Part shown: positions 23,101 to 33,636 of the stretch, one piece after another
How positions within the stretch are numbered: the stretch's first letter is position 1
Layout of the letters: each line of letters begins with the position of its first letter
Assembly: GCA_012845835.1 (NCBI GenBank)
Contig: JABAKD010000005.1
Span: 6,948,655 to 7,012,654 of the forward strand
DNA length: 64,000 nt
Source: Undaria pinnatifida
Lineage: Eukaryota > Sar > Phaeophyceae > Laminariales > Alariaceae
Direction: 5' to 3'
Position numbers and translations under genes: made by a program
The notes under the pieces: model-generated
Databases searched by the model: none
Told to the model about the DNA's origin: nothing
Seen by the model: only the letters and a program-made list of their open reading frames with translations

Positions 23101-25798
23101 AAACAGCCGTGACCAATCAGACCCTGCAGGCAAGAAGGCAGTTAGGCAGACACGCAAGGGTCGGATGCGTCAGCAAGAAGGTTGAAACTGAGGGGAGGGC
23201 ATACTCCGTTGTTGCTTGCCTTAGTCTTTTGACCATTGACCACACATCCCTTTCGTGACGGAGCAATTAAAGCGAGGGGGGGGGGGAGTCGGAGGGGGTC
23301 GTACTCATTTGCTGCTTGCCTTGGTCACTTGACCATTGGCCACGCATCCCTTTCGAGATGGAGCACCGTTCCTACTCCTAATAGAAACACCTCCAACATT
23401 TGGGCGCTCATTACGCTCCTTCCATGTATTACATAGAAACTGTTTGCTTATCCTATCCCCGTCCTATTTCGCCGTCTGCGGTCACCATTTATCTCCCAGG
23501 ATAGCGATCGTTTTCTCGCTACTCTCTACTCTTTCATGTCACGTACGTCTAATTTCCTCATCTCCTCTAACGCATCCCGTTCCTCCTTGCATATTTCACA
23601 TTCTCCTACTATGTGAGTCCTACTCTATTGTTAAAGTGAGGGGGGGGGGGGGGGGGGTATATACGAATCTCTATCGGGTGGTTTTAACTAGGTCGCAGAT
23701 TTGGCTTCAGCCAACTCGAAAGGGGTCCCTACTTTTTGGCGCCATGTTAATTAGAAACTCGCATCAAAAGATGGAATCCCTGTCGCTAGGAGATTTCGTA
23801 GAGGCATGTTTGTAACTGTCGTCAATTTGTGTGTGTTGGTTATTTTCGGTCGCTGGTTGTAGCAGACACTTGGCAAGGAATCTCCTATTTTCCGGCGAGG
23901 TGTACATTAGAACCTCGCCACAACAAAAGTAGTTGCAGGCGGTGGCTTGCCTGAAGTTGGCCCATATGCTGTGGAAGAGATCCGGCTTGCTGGAGCGCAG
24001 GTCCTTCGCGAGGAGCTGCAGCTTCGGGGTGGCATCGCGGTAGCACTCCTCATTCCACACTAGCGCTAGCTGGGTTTTCCCGGACGACCTCTCCACCGCC
24101 ACCTTTTCAAGGCAATAAAAAGTGAAAAAGTGAACAAGAACAAGAACAGCAATATGAACAATAACAAAAACAACATTAAAACAACAGCAACGCCGACAAT
24201 AGCAGCAACAACGTCAACAACAACAACAGCAACAGCAACAACAACAACAACAACAACAGCGACGACGACGAATACAGCAGTACAAATTCGTTGATGGCGC
24301 GTAGGCGTCGCCTATCAGCAGCACATCACCCAACGACTTGTACATAGCAGATGCGAAATGCGAAACCCACAGCATTTTGATCACCTGCACGTAGCGCAGG
24401 TCTCCGTCCAGGTTTTCCTGTCGGAATCCAGTGACCCCGATCTGGTGTCGCAAACGGGAGTAGACGACATATACGTGGAAGTGTGGCGAGTTTAATCCTT
24501 TTCCTGTTTCATTTTTCTTGAAAAACATCGTCCAAAAACTTCGGCGCAGTTCTAAAGAGGACACGCTTCATTTTTACCCAACCGCAACAGGAAAAAACGA
24601 AAAAAGAAAGAAGAAAACGACAAGAGATGCAGGCCAATTGCTGGCACCTTTGGCCGGTGTCTACGCAAGGGCTCGTGGTAAGGACAGTGAGACGTGCCAC
24701 ACGCATATAGAACGGGGGCAATCATACCAACGCCGCATTATCGCACCGCCAGTGGCAAGAGATGGCAGCGGCGCAATAACATATGTCAGGAAACAACTCA
24801 TGTTTCACACCTTTCTCGCAGAAGCCTGGACGGCCTCCACCGCAGCGTTCACCGACGGGTGGTGCACCCGACACTCCGGTATACCCAGTACATCATGCGA
24901 GCCAAGCTTGAACAGCCCCAGCTCCACACCGCCCCACTTCGAGACCGGCCTCGTCGCCAGCTTGGCCACCGTTCGCCAGCCGTGGGGGTCGCAGCCATGG
25001 ATGACGTGGGGCTCGAAATCTCTGGCCGCCTTCGATCCCCCCCTAGCCCTCGCCCCGGAGGCGTGCAGGTTGTCCATGAAGGAGCTGCGGCGTTTGGTTT
25101 TGTTTTTGAAGGTAGATGGGGAGGGGGAAGCCGTCGTAACCGCCGTGAGATGATGAGCCACGCGAGATAACGAGGCACGCGAGACACATGGACATGCGAG
25201 ACAACGAGCGACCACGATGCATCAACATAGGCGATCCGAGCAGCAGACGTTTCCAGTTTAAAGTTCATACAGTTGTAGGTGGCACAATGATGGCAACACC
25301 TTCCCCCCTGCGCTTCCCTCTCTCCCTCCCTCCCTGCGCCCTGCCCCCCCCCCCCCCCTCCTCCCTGCCTCCGAGTATAGCGCTTGGGTCAAGCTCTTGT
25401 TGGGCTATTGTCGAGCTATTGGCAACCTGTTGTTGATTGTTGATGGGAATTCAGAATGAGATAAGAGTGGGACATAATATATTATCGCTCTTCTTCCCCC
25501 CCTATCCTCCTTCCTCCTTTTCGAAAACCCACCTCGAATCCACCATAATTGGCGTCTCATCAAACCGCCGGTCGAACTCGCAACCGGCACACACATTAAA
25601 GTGCTTGCACTTGAGCTCGTCACCCTCTTTCGGCAGCGATGTCTCTTTCCACGCCGCGTCGAGACCCACCGCCACGGCCCCCGCTGCCCCCCCCCTCCCC
25701 CGGCCAGCACCGCCTCCGCGCCCGCCTCCTCTGCCCCCCTTCCCGAGCTTGCCCCAGTTCATCATCGCCACCTTATCCTTATTTTCCTCGTAGGCAGT
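20143..25798 (-). CDS. TrmA/RumA-family RNA (uracil-5)-methyltransferase
   Basis: Minus-strand exons: ~25798-25533, 25084-24811, 24441-24385, 24102-23951, 22905-22792, 21740-21540, 20868-20748, 20358-20143. Phases agree at every joint. Counting from 25771 the product is 457 residues. It places a methyl group on C5 of uridine in tRNA or rRNA using S-adenosylmethionine. Fe-S cysteines are C55, C61 and C64 (CKHFNVCAGC) plus C151 (GIPECRVHHP). Motif I is CELYAGVG (309-316), then DPPRKG (382-387), nucleophile C415 (VVYVSCG) and base E450 (DHIE). WANF, FRQAN and GDLRYVQ match the plant/cyanobacterial branch. Intron 4 begins GC (CAG|GCAAGC), which restores an ungapped family alignment. The start is unsettled: the open frame has ATG at 25765 but may continue into an upstream exon encoding a targeting peptide. 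Confidence 0.9.
22284..22590 (+). mobile_element. tRNA-derived SINE, family B copy 1
   Basis: The head CGGTCGCCCCGATGGCGTAT with B-box GTTCGAGTCCC is followed by GAGTGCATACTCG, GGGACTTTTTCTTG, AAAATCGAC, GCGCGATAAA, GTGACCACGGCTTGTCCAG and AAGCTGGAAAGTA, ending A-rich. The same order occurs inverted at 62833-63150. It lies in methyltransferase intron 5. Confidence 0.8.
22990..23170 (-). repeat. Decayed copy of methyltransferase exon 5 start
   Basis: On the minus strand TAG|AACTGGGCCGGGAAACGCC and a following TATTCARTCGA-like block duplicate the acceptor and first ~35 bases of exon 22905-22792, about 190 bases upstream of it, together with the CAG.CARGCAG-type intron sequence before it. The later part no longer matches. 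Confidence 0.75.
23215..23645 (-). mobile_element. LINE 3' end fragment
   Basis: Read on the minus strand it matches the 3' end of the LINE at 52640-54360: GACTCACATAGTAGGA, GTGAAATAT.CAAGGAGGAAC, GGGATGCGTTA, GAGATGAGGAAATTAG, GCGATCGCTATCCTGG-like blocks, then CAAATGTTGGAGGTGT in the 3' untranslated part. The encoded C-terminus (ECEICKEERDA-type) is broken. It lies in methyltransferase intron 4. Confidence 0.8.
24160..24290 (-). repeat. (AAC/AGC)n tract in methyltransferase intron 3
   Basis: AACAACAACAGCAACAGCAA-type trinucleotides just downstream of the exon ending at 24385. Confidence 0.85.
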
Positions 25799-26479
25799 CT
25801 CTTATTGGGGGATCGGGCGCCGCGAGGAAAGGGGTGTGTGCAATGTTTAGAGTGTCCAAGTGGAAGGGCAACGGTGAACGAAAAAAAAAAGGTGGACGGG
25901 ATGGGGGGACCAAATCGAAAACAGCCCTTGTTTTCCCCTTTCTACGGTCTCCTCTACTGCCGCAGCTGTTACTGCTGTTATTTTTACTGTTAATGCTGAT
26001 ATTGTTGGTACGAGGTATTGCAAGGCTCTTGTTTACCCCGATGTGTTAGCACGGGCTGAACGGCAATAGCAGCACCACCACCAGGAAGACGGCAGCAGTA
26101 CTACATACTACGATGGAAATGTAAACGGCATGTACTTGTCCTACAAAAAGCGGCAGGGTGCTGGCAACGCTTGATGTTTCATCCACATGTTCACGGCCCC
26201 TCTTTGCCTTGGAGTTAAGTATATACTCACATCTTCGCCAACCCCGTTTCGTTTGGGCAAAGCACAGCACACGCTGAAAAACGCAGGCACTGCTGTTCGC
26301 AGCAAATACTCGTGTACTTCCTTTGTAGCATATCATACGTAAACCACCTTATGGGGCGCAAGTTGTAGCCGGCGGCGTTGAAGATCGTGTACTTGGTATC
26401 GCAAGAAAGATAAAACGTAGGGGACTCTTCCAGAAAAAAAAGGGAAGAAAATGACAGGTAGAACTGTTTCACACCCCGG
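25799..26479. other. Intergenic, possible unassigned minus-strand exon
   Basis: A minus-strand segment near 26430-26346 reads SPTFYLSCDTKYTIFNAAGY and NLRPI between a TCTGGAAGAG acceptor-like and ATAAG|GTGG donor-like border. It is in no family I recognise and could be an upstream exon of the methyltransferase gene or chance. Nothing else is supported here. Confidence 0.25.
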
Positions 26480-27265
26480 ACAGATCAGTTCACCGTAGCT
26501 CGAGCTCACCGGTGTGCTATATAAGCTACATGAGCTGCACGTGTTTTCCCGGCTTGAGCTATAGGACGTAGCTCATCTGCACTTGTTTTCGAAGCTGAGC
26601 TATAGAAGATAGCTCATCTGCATATCTGCCCAGGGTGAGCTATAGGAGCTGCATGAGCTGCATGTATTTCCCTGGGATGGGCTAAAGAACGTAGCTCATC
26701 TGCACATGTTTTGAGCGCGTAAGGTATACATGATGGATGAGCTAGCTCATTAGCTAGAAATATCTGCTGGAGCAGAAGGTGGTGCGTTCGCGTATGTTGT
26801 TGGACACACAGGCTCGCTGAGCAAAAGGTGGGGCGCTTGGGTACGTATTTGGGTAGGCAATTGGCAAACAACCATCACACGACGTGTGGCATACCCAATA
26901 CCCCTGACAACTCAGCTCGCCCTAGCTCGAGCTAGCTCTTTTCGAGGGTAGCTCACTGGTGTGCAATATGAGCAGCATGCACTACACATTTTTTCTCGGT
27001 TTGAGCTACAGGACGTCGTAGCTCATTTGCATATGTTTTCACAGCTTGAGCTATAGAAGATAGCTCATATTCGTCTTTGTCCAGGGTGAGCTATAGGAGC
27101 TGCATGAGCTGCACATGTTTCACCGAAATGAGCTATCGCATAGCGAGCTGAATGAGCTACACACGTTTACCTAGGCTTGAGCTATAGGAGATAGCTCACG
27201 TGCACGTGTGTTGAAGGCTTGAGCTAACAACGACAGATGAGTTAGCTCATGAGCTGTTCGGGGTG
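26480..27265 (+). repeat. Minisatellite of inverted AGCTCAT / GAGCTA words
   Basis: Units of roughly 55-60 bases repeat TTGAGCTATAGGA, GTAGCTCATCTGCA and TGTTTTC..GG with many changes, about twelve times. Each unit pairs GAGCTA with TAGCTC, so single strands could fold into short hairpins. Confidence 0.8.
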
Positions 27266-27358
27266 TGACTTTTTTTTTACAACTATAAAAAACGTACCAA
27301 ATTCAGGAAGTAGTACCTTATACGCCCCCCCCCCCCGGCACACAGACGACACAACACG

Positions 27359-27886
27359 ATGGACTTGCCCTGCAGCACTCCCCCGCCCCGAAAACGCGGC
27401 GCCGACCTATGTTTGGGTCACCGTTACGCCATGGTGGTAGAGATCGCAATGGCCATTCCGCCAGGCAATTCGAGGGTACTTGCATATCTCAAGTCTAGGG
27501 TATGGGGGATGACCGCCAGCTCGATAGAGGAGTTGGTGAATACTTTTTTTTTTTTTTTTTTTATCCTCCGGCGGATGGGGGAAAATAAAGCTTTAGCTCA
27601 CCACACTTCCACGTATTTTCATACGCGTCGTGTGTCGAATACATTCTTCGAGCAGTACGCCGAGTACGACACCGACACGTTGGAGAAGGTGTGGCAAAGC
27701 CTATTCAAGGTTTACAACCAAACACTCCCCATTGGAGGGAGTGACGACGTCAGGGTAGAGCATACCGGAGTAACTGTGCGGCAGAGGGCGGGAACGTTGG
27801 AGAGGGACATAAAACACGATAAGAAAACGCTCCACAAGGCTTTGGAGTACCTAGCATCAGGCTGTAGCGATGGCGAGAACGACTAG
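27359..27886 (+). CDS. Hypothetical protein carrying an in-frame retroposon
   Basis: A 175-residue open frame from ATG (context CACGATGG) to TAG, with no intron. I do not recognise the family. The C-terminal half (EKVWQSLFKVYNQTLP, RVEHTGVTVRQRAGTLERD, LHKALEYLASG) looks like ordinary soluble, helical protein. Residues 62-94 (FFFFFFILRRMGENKALAHH and following) are not native: they translate a 93-bp poly(A) retroposon plus duplicated GAATAC. Removing the 99 bases gives EELVNTFFEQYAEYDTDTLE without a gap. Because 99 is a multiple of three the frame stays open. It may be a live gene with a new insert, or a recently silenced transposon-related gene; expression is unknown. Confidence 0.55.
   Translation: MDLPCSTPPPRKRGADLCLGHRYAMVVEIAMAIPPGNSRVLAYLKSRVWGMTASSIEELVNTFFFFFFILRRMGENKALAHHTSTYFHTRRVSNTFFEQYAEYDTDTLEKVWQSLFKVYNQTLPIGGSDDVRVEHTGVTVRQRAGTLERDIKHDKKTLHKALEYLASGCSDGEND
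27544..27636 (-). mobile_element. Short poly(A) retroposon, copy 2, within an ORF
   Basis: Flanked by direct repeats GAATAC (27538-27543 and 27637-27642), a clean target-site duplication. On the minus strand it runs from GACACACGACGCGTATG to CCCCATCCGCCGGAGGAT and about 18 A. It is nearly identical to the copies at 8750 and 61507. Confidence 0.9.
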
Positions 27887-27934
27887 TATATTACTCAGTA
27901 TTAAAATAAAAATACACTCCAGCTGTGAGATCGA

Positions 27935-28080
27935 AGATTTTGCCGAAACTCATATTTGCAAGCTGTGTGTGATACTCCGATCGCACGTATTACTGGGTGT
28001 GTGTCCTCATTAAGGATATAGGTCGGCGACTCCCCTTGGGACTAAAGTGTAGCTTGCACCAGGGTCAACAGGGTGATGTT
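27935..28080 (+). repeat. Dispersed repeat, copy 2 (partner at 7590-7745)
   Basis: Shares TCATATTTGCAA, GTGTGATACTCCGATCGC and ACTCCCCTTGGGACTAA with the copy in ankyrin intron 3. It follows the 27359 gene by 50 bases. Confidence 0.6.
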
Positions 28081-28690
28081 AGTCAGGCTGTGCGCGGGAG
28101 CTATAAAACCGTTTTTTGAGGGGTACAAAATCTGACAGCTGTGGAAGGAAATGCATCAGTTTATCAAGTGTATCCTGTAAGTCGTATAACCGGTGAGGGG
28201 AGGGCGGAGTTTTTAAGGGCGTGGGGGGTTGGGTATGAACAAGAGGGAGCGGGGGGGGGGGGGGGGGCAAACGGGCGGGGCAACTCCATCTGTGCGCGGA
28301 ACCTATAAATCCTTCCAGGGAACAAATGTTACGGTTGTGGAAGGAATGCATCATGTTATCATGTAGTCGGAGTATATTCTATAAGTCGAACAACCAGTGA
28401 GGAGAAGGTGGAGTGTTCAAAGGGGTGGAGCGGAGGGGGGGGGGGGAGGGATTTCCGACAGCTTTATGTCGCATAGATGGTAGGGGTTTGCTATACGTGT
28501 GGTGCTAGGTCTAGGCGATGGTGCGGGTGGTGGGGAAGGAGGGGACGTTGGGGGGGGGACGAATTGGAGCTACAGCATGGATGGCTAGAAAGATAATGAG
28601 GTGATATCAACTGCGTGGTAGTGTTTATTACTCTGGCAGATTTAATTTTTAGGTGGGGCGTTTGAACAAGAGGGAACGGGGGGGATATAT
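28081..28690 (+). repeat. ~190-bp tandem duplication with G-runs
   Basis: Two copies (about 28085-28255 and 28290-28450) share GCGCGG.A.CTATAAA, GTTGTGGAAGGAA.TGCATCA, TATAAGTCG.A.AACC.GTGAGG and end in poly-G. A partial third (28590-28690) repeats GGGGCGTTTGAACAAGAGGG. Confidence 0.75.
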
Positions 28691-28754
28691 ATATACATAT
28701 ATATATGATCATTCTTTTTGGGGGGGGATTCGGTCAAGAGTTTTTTTTCGTCTC

Positions 28755-29565
28755 GGCCTCAGGCCATTTCTGATACAGTCGGATATGTCAGTCGAAAACG
28801 GCCGTTTTCGACTGAAGCCCAAATCGAGCTTTCTTACACAGTCGAAAAAGGGCTTTTTCGACTCAACTTTTTTCGACTGAGTTTTCCGACTGGGGGATCC
28901 AGTCGAAAAACTCGACTTTTTCGACTGGATCTGTCAGTCGAAAAACTCGGTCGAACTTTTTTACACGTGTTTTTTTAACCCATCGCATCGCTCATCCCAC
29001 CACAAAACACACACCGACACGCCCACACACCCATACCAGGTACCACACAGCAGTATCATACAACAGCGCCGACGCTGCCTTGGCTATCACTGCTGTTGCT
29101 TCTCGCCGCAAGTCAGCGTGGCGCACTCCTAGCTCCGCTCGCCAGCAGCATGTATCACACGACAGCAGTAGCGCGCGTTATCGATGCCATTTTGCCAACA
29201 AGGGCCACGCCTGCTGTAGCTTTGGCGGCTCTCGGCTGAGTGCGACGCCACGAACGTAACTTTGGCAGCTTTCGGCTAAGCCCAACGCCACCAACCCACT
29301 TTGGCGAAGGTTCGTCGCGGGTGAAGCACGCGTTGCTCGCGAGAAACGCGCGAAGCACAGAGCTGCCAACCGAGTTTCGAGCGCCATACAGCAGTACTCC
29401 CTCACACCAACCGCCTGAAGGAAGAGCACAAAAACTTTACAATCGACTCGACTGGCGATAAGAAGAAGGACCAGAAGAATCAAGTCGAAAAAAACTCAAG
29501 TCGAAAAGGGCCGTTTTCGACTGGCGGAATCCGACTGTGAAAGAAACGGCCTCAGTATGCGATTC
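28755..29565. mobile_element. ~0.8-kb element with GTCGAAAA-rich inverted ends
   Basis: The left end (28745-28820: CGGCCTCAGGCCATTTCTGA, ACAGTCGG, CAGTCGAAAACGGCCGTTTT) is matched inverted at 29498-29565 (GAGGCCGTTTCTTTCACAGT, CGGAT, CAGTCGAAAACGGCC). Inside the left end, TCGAAAAA/TTTTTCGA pairs recur to 28970. The centre encodes nothing recognised. Class uncertain: a foldback-type DNA element is one reading. Confidence 0.6.
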
Positions 29566-29575
29566 TCGGAACTGG

Positions 29576-30475
29576 AATTCTCGGTCAAATAGCTTCGTTC
29601 GAGCGCCGTCTTCGGGGGGCGGCTCCAACGCCCCTTGCCTTGCCGTATCCGTTCCGCACCTCGACGTGAACGCGGATAGACGTTGAGCGAGACAAGCGAG
29701 AAGTGCGTTTTTTTTTTGTATTTTGGGCGGTATACGCCCGAGCTATTCTTGGATCTTGGCATATGTAGAGCTTGAACGAAAAAATAATGGACAACATTTC
29801 CAAATTGGCAACATTTCCAAATTGGCATCTAAATTTCTTCCAGACGATGCTTTTTTCATGGCCGCCTTCATGCGCTCGCCCTATCGTAGCTACTACTGCT
29901 GTGTGTCGTTTAATTTTCGGCTCCGTGGGTATAGTGCTATGTAACCAACGAAGGATGTGTCGTGAGTACGATTCCCACCGAGGTCATATTTGGTATTCAG
30001 GAGCGTGCGCTCTGGAGACATTATGAACGGTTATGATAGTTGTTAGTGTTCTCCTGAGTAATACTAACTGTAGTAGTACGTGGAGAGGGGATAGCTCCGG
30101 AGATCCCTCTTACAAAGTCGGTGAGAATTAATTAACGAGCTCAAAAACATATTTGGTTGGTTTTATGAGATAACTCAATGAGTTACTGAGTCACGTGACA
30201 GTGGGTAGTGCCATGTGTCGTGTTCGATTATCACCGACTTCATATTTGTCTTTTTCAAGCGTGCGCGCTGACGACACTATGAATGGTTATTTTGGTAGTT
30301 TAACGTATTATGTAGCACTACCCACTGAGCTACTGAGTCATTGAGTGATCAAGTAGCTCAGCGGGGGCAGTGCTGTAGGATTTCTCGGTCAAATCACTTT
30401 GTTCGAAGGGCGCTGTCCAACGCCTTCCTTATCCGTCCCCTATACCTGGTCGTGGACGCGTACTACGTACGGGAG
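29576..30475 (+). repeat. Duplicated SINE-like modules
   Basis: Two pairs. 29576-29680 and 30380-30475 share TCTCGGTCAAAT..CTT.GTTCGA and CCAACGCC.. blocks. 29925-30060 and 30195-30310 share a B-box-like GTACGATTCCCACCGA/TTCGATTATCACCGA, TCATATTTG, GCGTGCGCKCTG and TATGAAYGGTTAT. The second pair is probably a decayed tRNA-derived SINE. Confidence 0.55.
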
Positions 30476-30730
30476 GTAATAAACACATCCAAGAATCGCG
30501 GCGAAGATTATGGATTATGGATTCCTGGGCAGTTCTTTCTCCGAGAACGGGTCAATGCGTGGCGTACTAATCGATGGCACAACAGCAGTCTATGGTAGTA
30601 GTAATATGTATCTTCTTGACAACATGTCGTGTGCGCGAGCAATCGATGATACAGCACTAAATAGTCTGTAATAATAGTTGACGATATATACCTGGTACGC
30701 TGTTTTCAAATTCCGAGCTTCAAGAGCAGT

Positions 30731-30875
30731 AGTAGTAGTAGTTCTTGTTGTAGTTGTAGTTGTAGTTGTAGTTGTAGTTGTGGTTGTGGTTGTAGTTGTT
30801 TTGTTGTTGTTGTTGTTGTTGTTCTCACGTCAACTCGCATAATCAAGTCCGTGGTCACAGGACAGGCTCCATCAG
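30731..30875 (+). repeat. (GTT)n with linked dispersed repeat, copy 2
   Basis: GTAGTT/GTT runs lead into CTCACGTCAACTCGCATAAT, CAAGTCCGTGGTCACAGGAC and AGGCTCC, the same unit as at 12478 and (inverted) 39587. Confidence 0.8.
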
Positions 30876-31013
30876 CAAATAATGTTGACTGACACCACTG
30901 CACACGCAACACCTCTCTGGGTAACGCGGCGTCAACCATCGTAATATCATACAGTTGCGGGCAATGTAATCTCTATGCAAAAATCCTGTTTTGTTTTATT
31001 CAATTGTCAGCCG

Positions 31014-31350
31014 GTCGCCCGGGTGGTCTAGTGGTTTTACCCTCGAATACTACTAACGTTTGTTTGTCCTTGAGTACGATTCCCACCATGATTGAGATTT
31101 GACTTTATTTGCAAAAGTTCAAAAAAAAAAAAAGGATCAACTGCAGAGAGCGCCTAGCAGCGTGGGTAGGTACAATTCGACGCGAATCGACGAGGGAGGA
31201 AAATGCTGACTTCTCGAGATAAAAACGAAGGCACGTGCCGAAGTGGGGAGGGAGGAGGAGGGCCCGCTATGTGACCCCGGATCTGAGTTACTATTGGAAA
31301 GGAGCGCGAGAGTGGTGCGAGGATAATAAACGGGATGAAGAAAAAAAAAA
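31014..31350 (+). mobile_element. tRNA-derived SINE, family A copy 2
   Basis: The head GTCGCCCGGGTGGTCTAGTG has B-box GAGTACGATTCCC; the body matches 19627-19964 end to end and closes in an A-rich tail. Its centre (GATAAAAACGAAGGCACG) also resembles family B, suggesting a shared central domain. Confidence 0.82.
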
Positions 31351-33590
31351 TGGTGCAAAGGTATGTTATTACTACCACGCACAGCACCCCCATCCTTTTC
31401 CGGGATTTCTTTATTTGTATGCGTCAATTGTTCTAGTGACAGATTACTGATTTTTGGTGCAGTAGTAGTACATCCTGAAAGAAGATACTAGAGTGTCTGC
31501 GCCTATTTTTTTTCTCAAGTTGGACTTTCAGTCGAAAATGAAAAATACTAAACATCCACCTTTTTTCCGCTATGCGCAGAGTACGAAACCAAAAAATACT
31601 ACTAGCAGTAAAAAATATTTTAGTCTCTAAGTAGACAATACACACGGCGCTGTCAACAGTCGTCATGGTAGAGACACTCCGGATATTATTTATTGAGGGG
31701 ACGCATCCGATTTTCGACAACGTGAAAGCACCCGCGAAGCAAAGACAGCAGATACACATATCCCGCCTTCCCCGAGTAAAAACAGAGAACAAGCGCTACG
31801 CCAACCTCCCGTACGAGCAAAGCCACCCCGCATCTATCATAGACAACGCCGCCGCAACTAGAGATAGCTCTCCTCTTCTTTGTTTTCCTCCTCGCCCGTG
31901 ACCACGCAGACCAATCAATGCGACAGCCTTCAGGTAATAATCAAAGCTCTTCTTCCAAAACCTCGCCGGCTGACATGGCCCCATGTCGACGCCTAATGCA
32001 AACCGATTTTGCATCCTGTCGAATTCGAACCTCCATTGCCTAGGGGACAGCAGTGCAGTCTCTTCATCGATGCCAAGTTCTCTTTCGTTTCGCCTAGAGG
32101 CGAAGCAGGTTCTCAATACTCTTTTCGGTATTTTGGTTTGATATACGCCAACTTTCACTTCACGGCGCATTTAACAACAGCAGTGTGTTTCGCCTACCCT
32201 TGCGTTCTTTTGCGTAAATGACGTTTTTCTTCTGTCAAATTATGCCCTTCGTAATCTCATGTTCGTATTAAACTCTTGGCATTACTTTGAAGTTCAACGA
32301 ATGTCAAATCGAACAACTACACCTTAACTTGTCGAAGTGCTACCCTGCCCTACCCGAAGCATGGGCGCCGGCGAATGCTATACCTGATATATGTTTTTGC
32401 CCCGCATTGCCCTGCTTTAAGGGCAACATACGGTCATTTTCGGACAGTCAGTTTTTTTTTCAGACCGCTCGCCCATCTGCTCGACTCCGCGAACGATAAG
32501 TATGTTTGTTTGTTCTTTTAACCCAAAAAACGCCGCCGATTTCGATTGAAAAAACGAAGAAAAATCGGACGCGGCTAAGGGGCCCCTTCGGAGCCCTAAA
32601 TATGAAGACCTTTTCTTTTTAGTTCTTCGCATAATTTTGGGCGGTTTTGGATACGGTTCGCTGAGCCCTGGAGGCATTCCCTTGCGAAATACAAAATGCC
32701 TTTGGGCGTAGTTGGAGCTAGACCCTCAGCACTGCTCGAGCCCGATGCTCTCTCCGTCGCTCAGCGGGTGCTTTGGTTACTGCTGTACTAGATATCTTTT
32801 GTGATATATGCCTGGTACCCATTTGCAGGAGCAGCGCACTCAGCTTTACGTACGAGTACAACATATTATATACCTGGTATGATATGTTCTTGGCGCCCAT
32901 ACCTGATGCGATATAGTACATATACCTCACTCGTACATACCTGGTGCCATGTAGCAAGCAAAATGATGGAGTAACAATTTAAAGCAGTACCAGGTACCTG
33001 CTAAAGTCTTGCAGAAGTACGAGGTACCGGTAAGAACATATCACACCTTGTACGTTTTGAGGAGTTATCCTGTTTTCTTTTCCTATACTCTAATCCAGTC
33101 TACTGTAACCAAATAAGCAAACAGCTGCGATGAGATTTCCTCACTGCCTCTGAACTACAGTACGAGGAGCACCGCTATTTTCAGCAAAATAAATATGCGA
33201 ATTAACCCATTCCCGATTCTTAAAACGATCCTAGTCTAACTCCAAATGTTTTTCCCTCATGTCGGGAGTGCGGTGCTAAAAAAAGGGTCAAGAACGGCCA
33301 AACAACCTTACCCAAACTCGTCCTACGGAAAATTTATTTGGTCCTGAATACTGTGTATCAGGAACCGAACAGGGACCAGGGTGAGGAAATGACGAAAAAC
33401 AAATGACGATTCCAGTATTGGCCATAGATAGGGTAAGAAGGGGCAAGAGACTTGTAACGGAAGGGATTGTCCTACATGCGTCCAGCTTGTTTGATCCTAG
33501 AATTGCTGCATGCTCTTCCTAGAATTTCGCTTATATCGCTAATATCGCAATCGTCGTTTCATTTGTCGATGAACATGTGTCCCTAAGAGG
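31351..33590. other. Intergenic with one unassigned minus-strand open segment
   Basis: A minus-strand stretch (32170-31796) is open for 124 codons and has non-repetitive protein-like composition (GIDEETALLSPRQWRFEFDR, FWKKSFDYYLKAVALIG), but I recognise no family and no clear splice borders. A cluster of TACCTGGTA words lies at 32770-33030. No gene is called. Confidence 0.3.
32770..33030. repeat. TACCTGGTA / TACCAGGTA motif cluster
   Basis: Six or more near-exact copies (TGCCTGGTACCC, ACCTGGTATGATAT, TACCTGGTGCC, GTACCAGGTACCTG, GAGGTACCGG) in 260 bases, among ATAT-rich spacers. The word is scattered through the whole window. Confidence 0.7.
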
Positions 33591-33636
33591 TCAACAGCAG
33601 TGACATTAAGCAGGCGCAGCAGTAGCAGTAGGAGCA

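Noticed and set aside
24694-25170. Plus-strand 158-codon open frame
   Set aside because: It is antisense to methyltransferase exon 25084-24811, whose minus-strand translation carries conserved family motifs.
31014-31095. tRNA gene with A and B boxes
   Set aside because: The acceptor arms do not pair and the sequence continues into a SINE body also found at 19627-19964.
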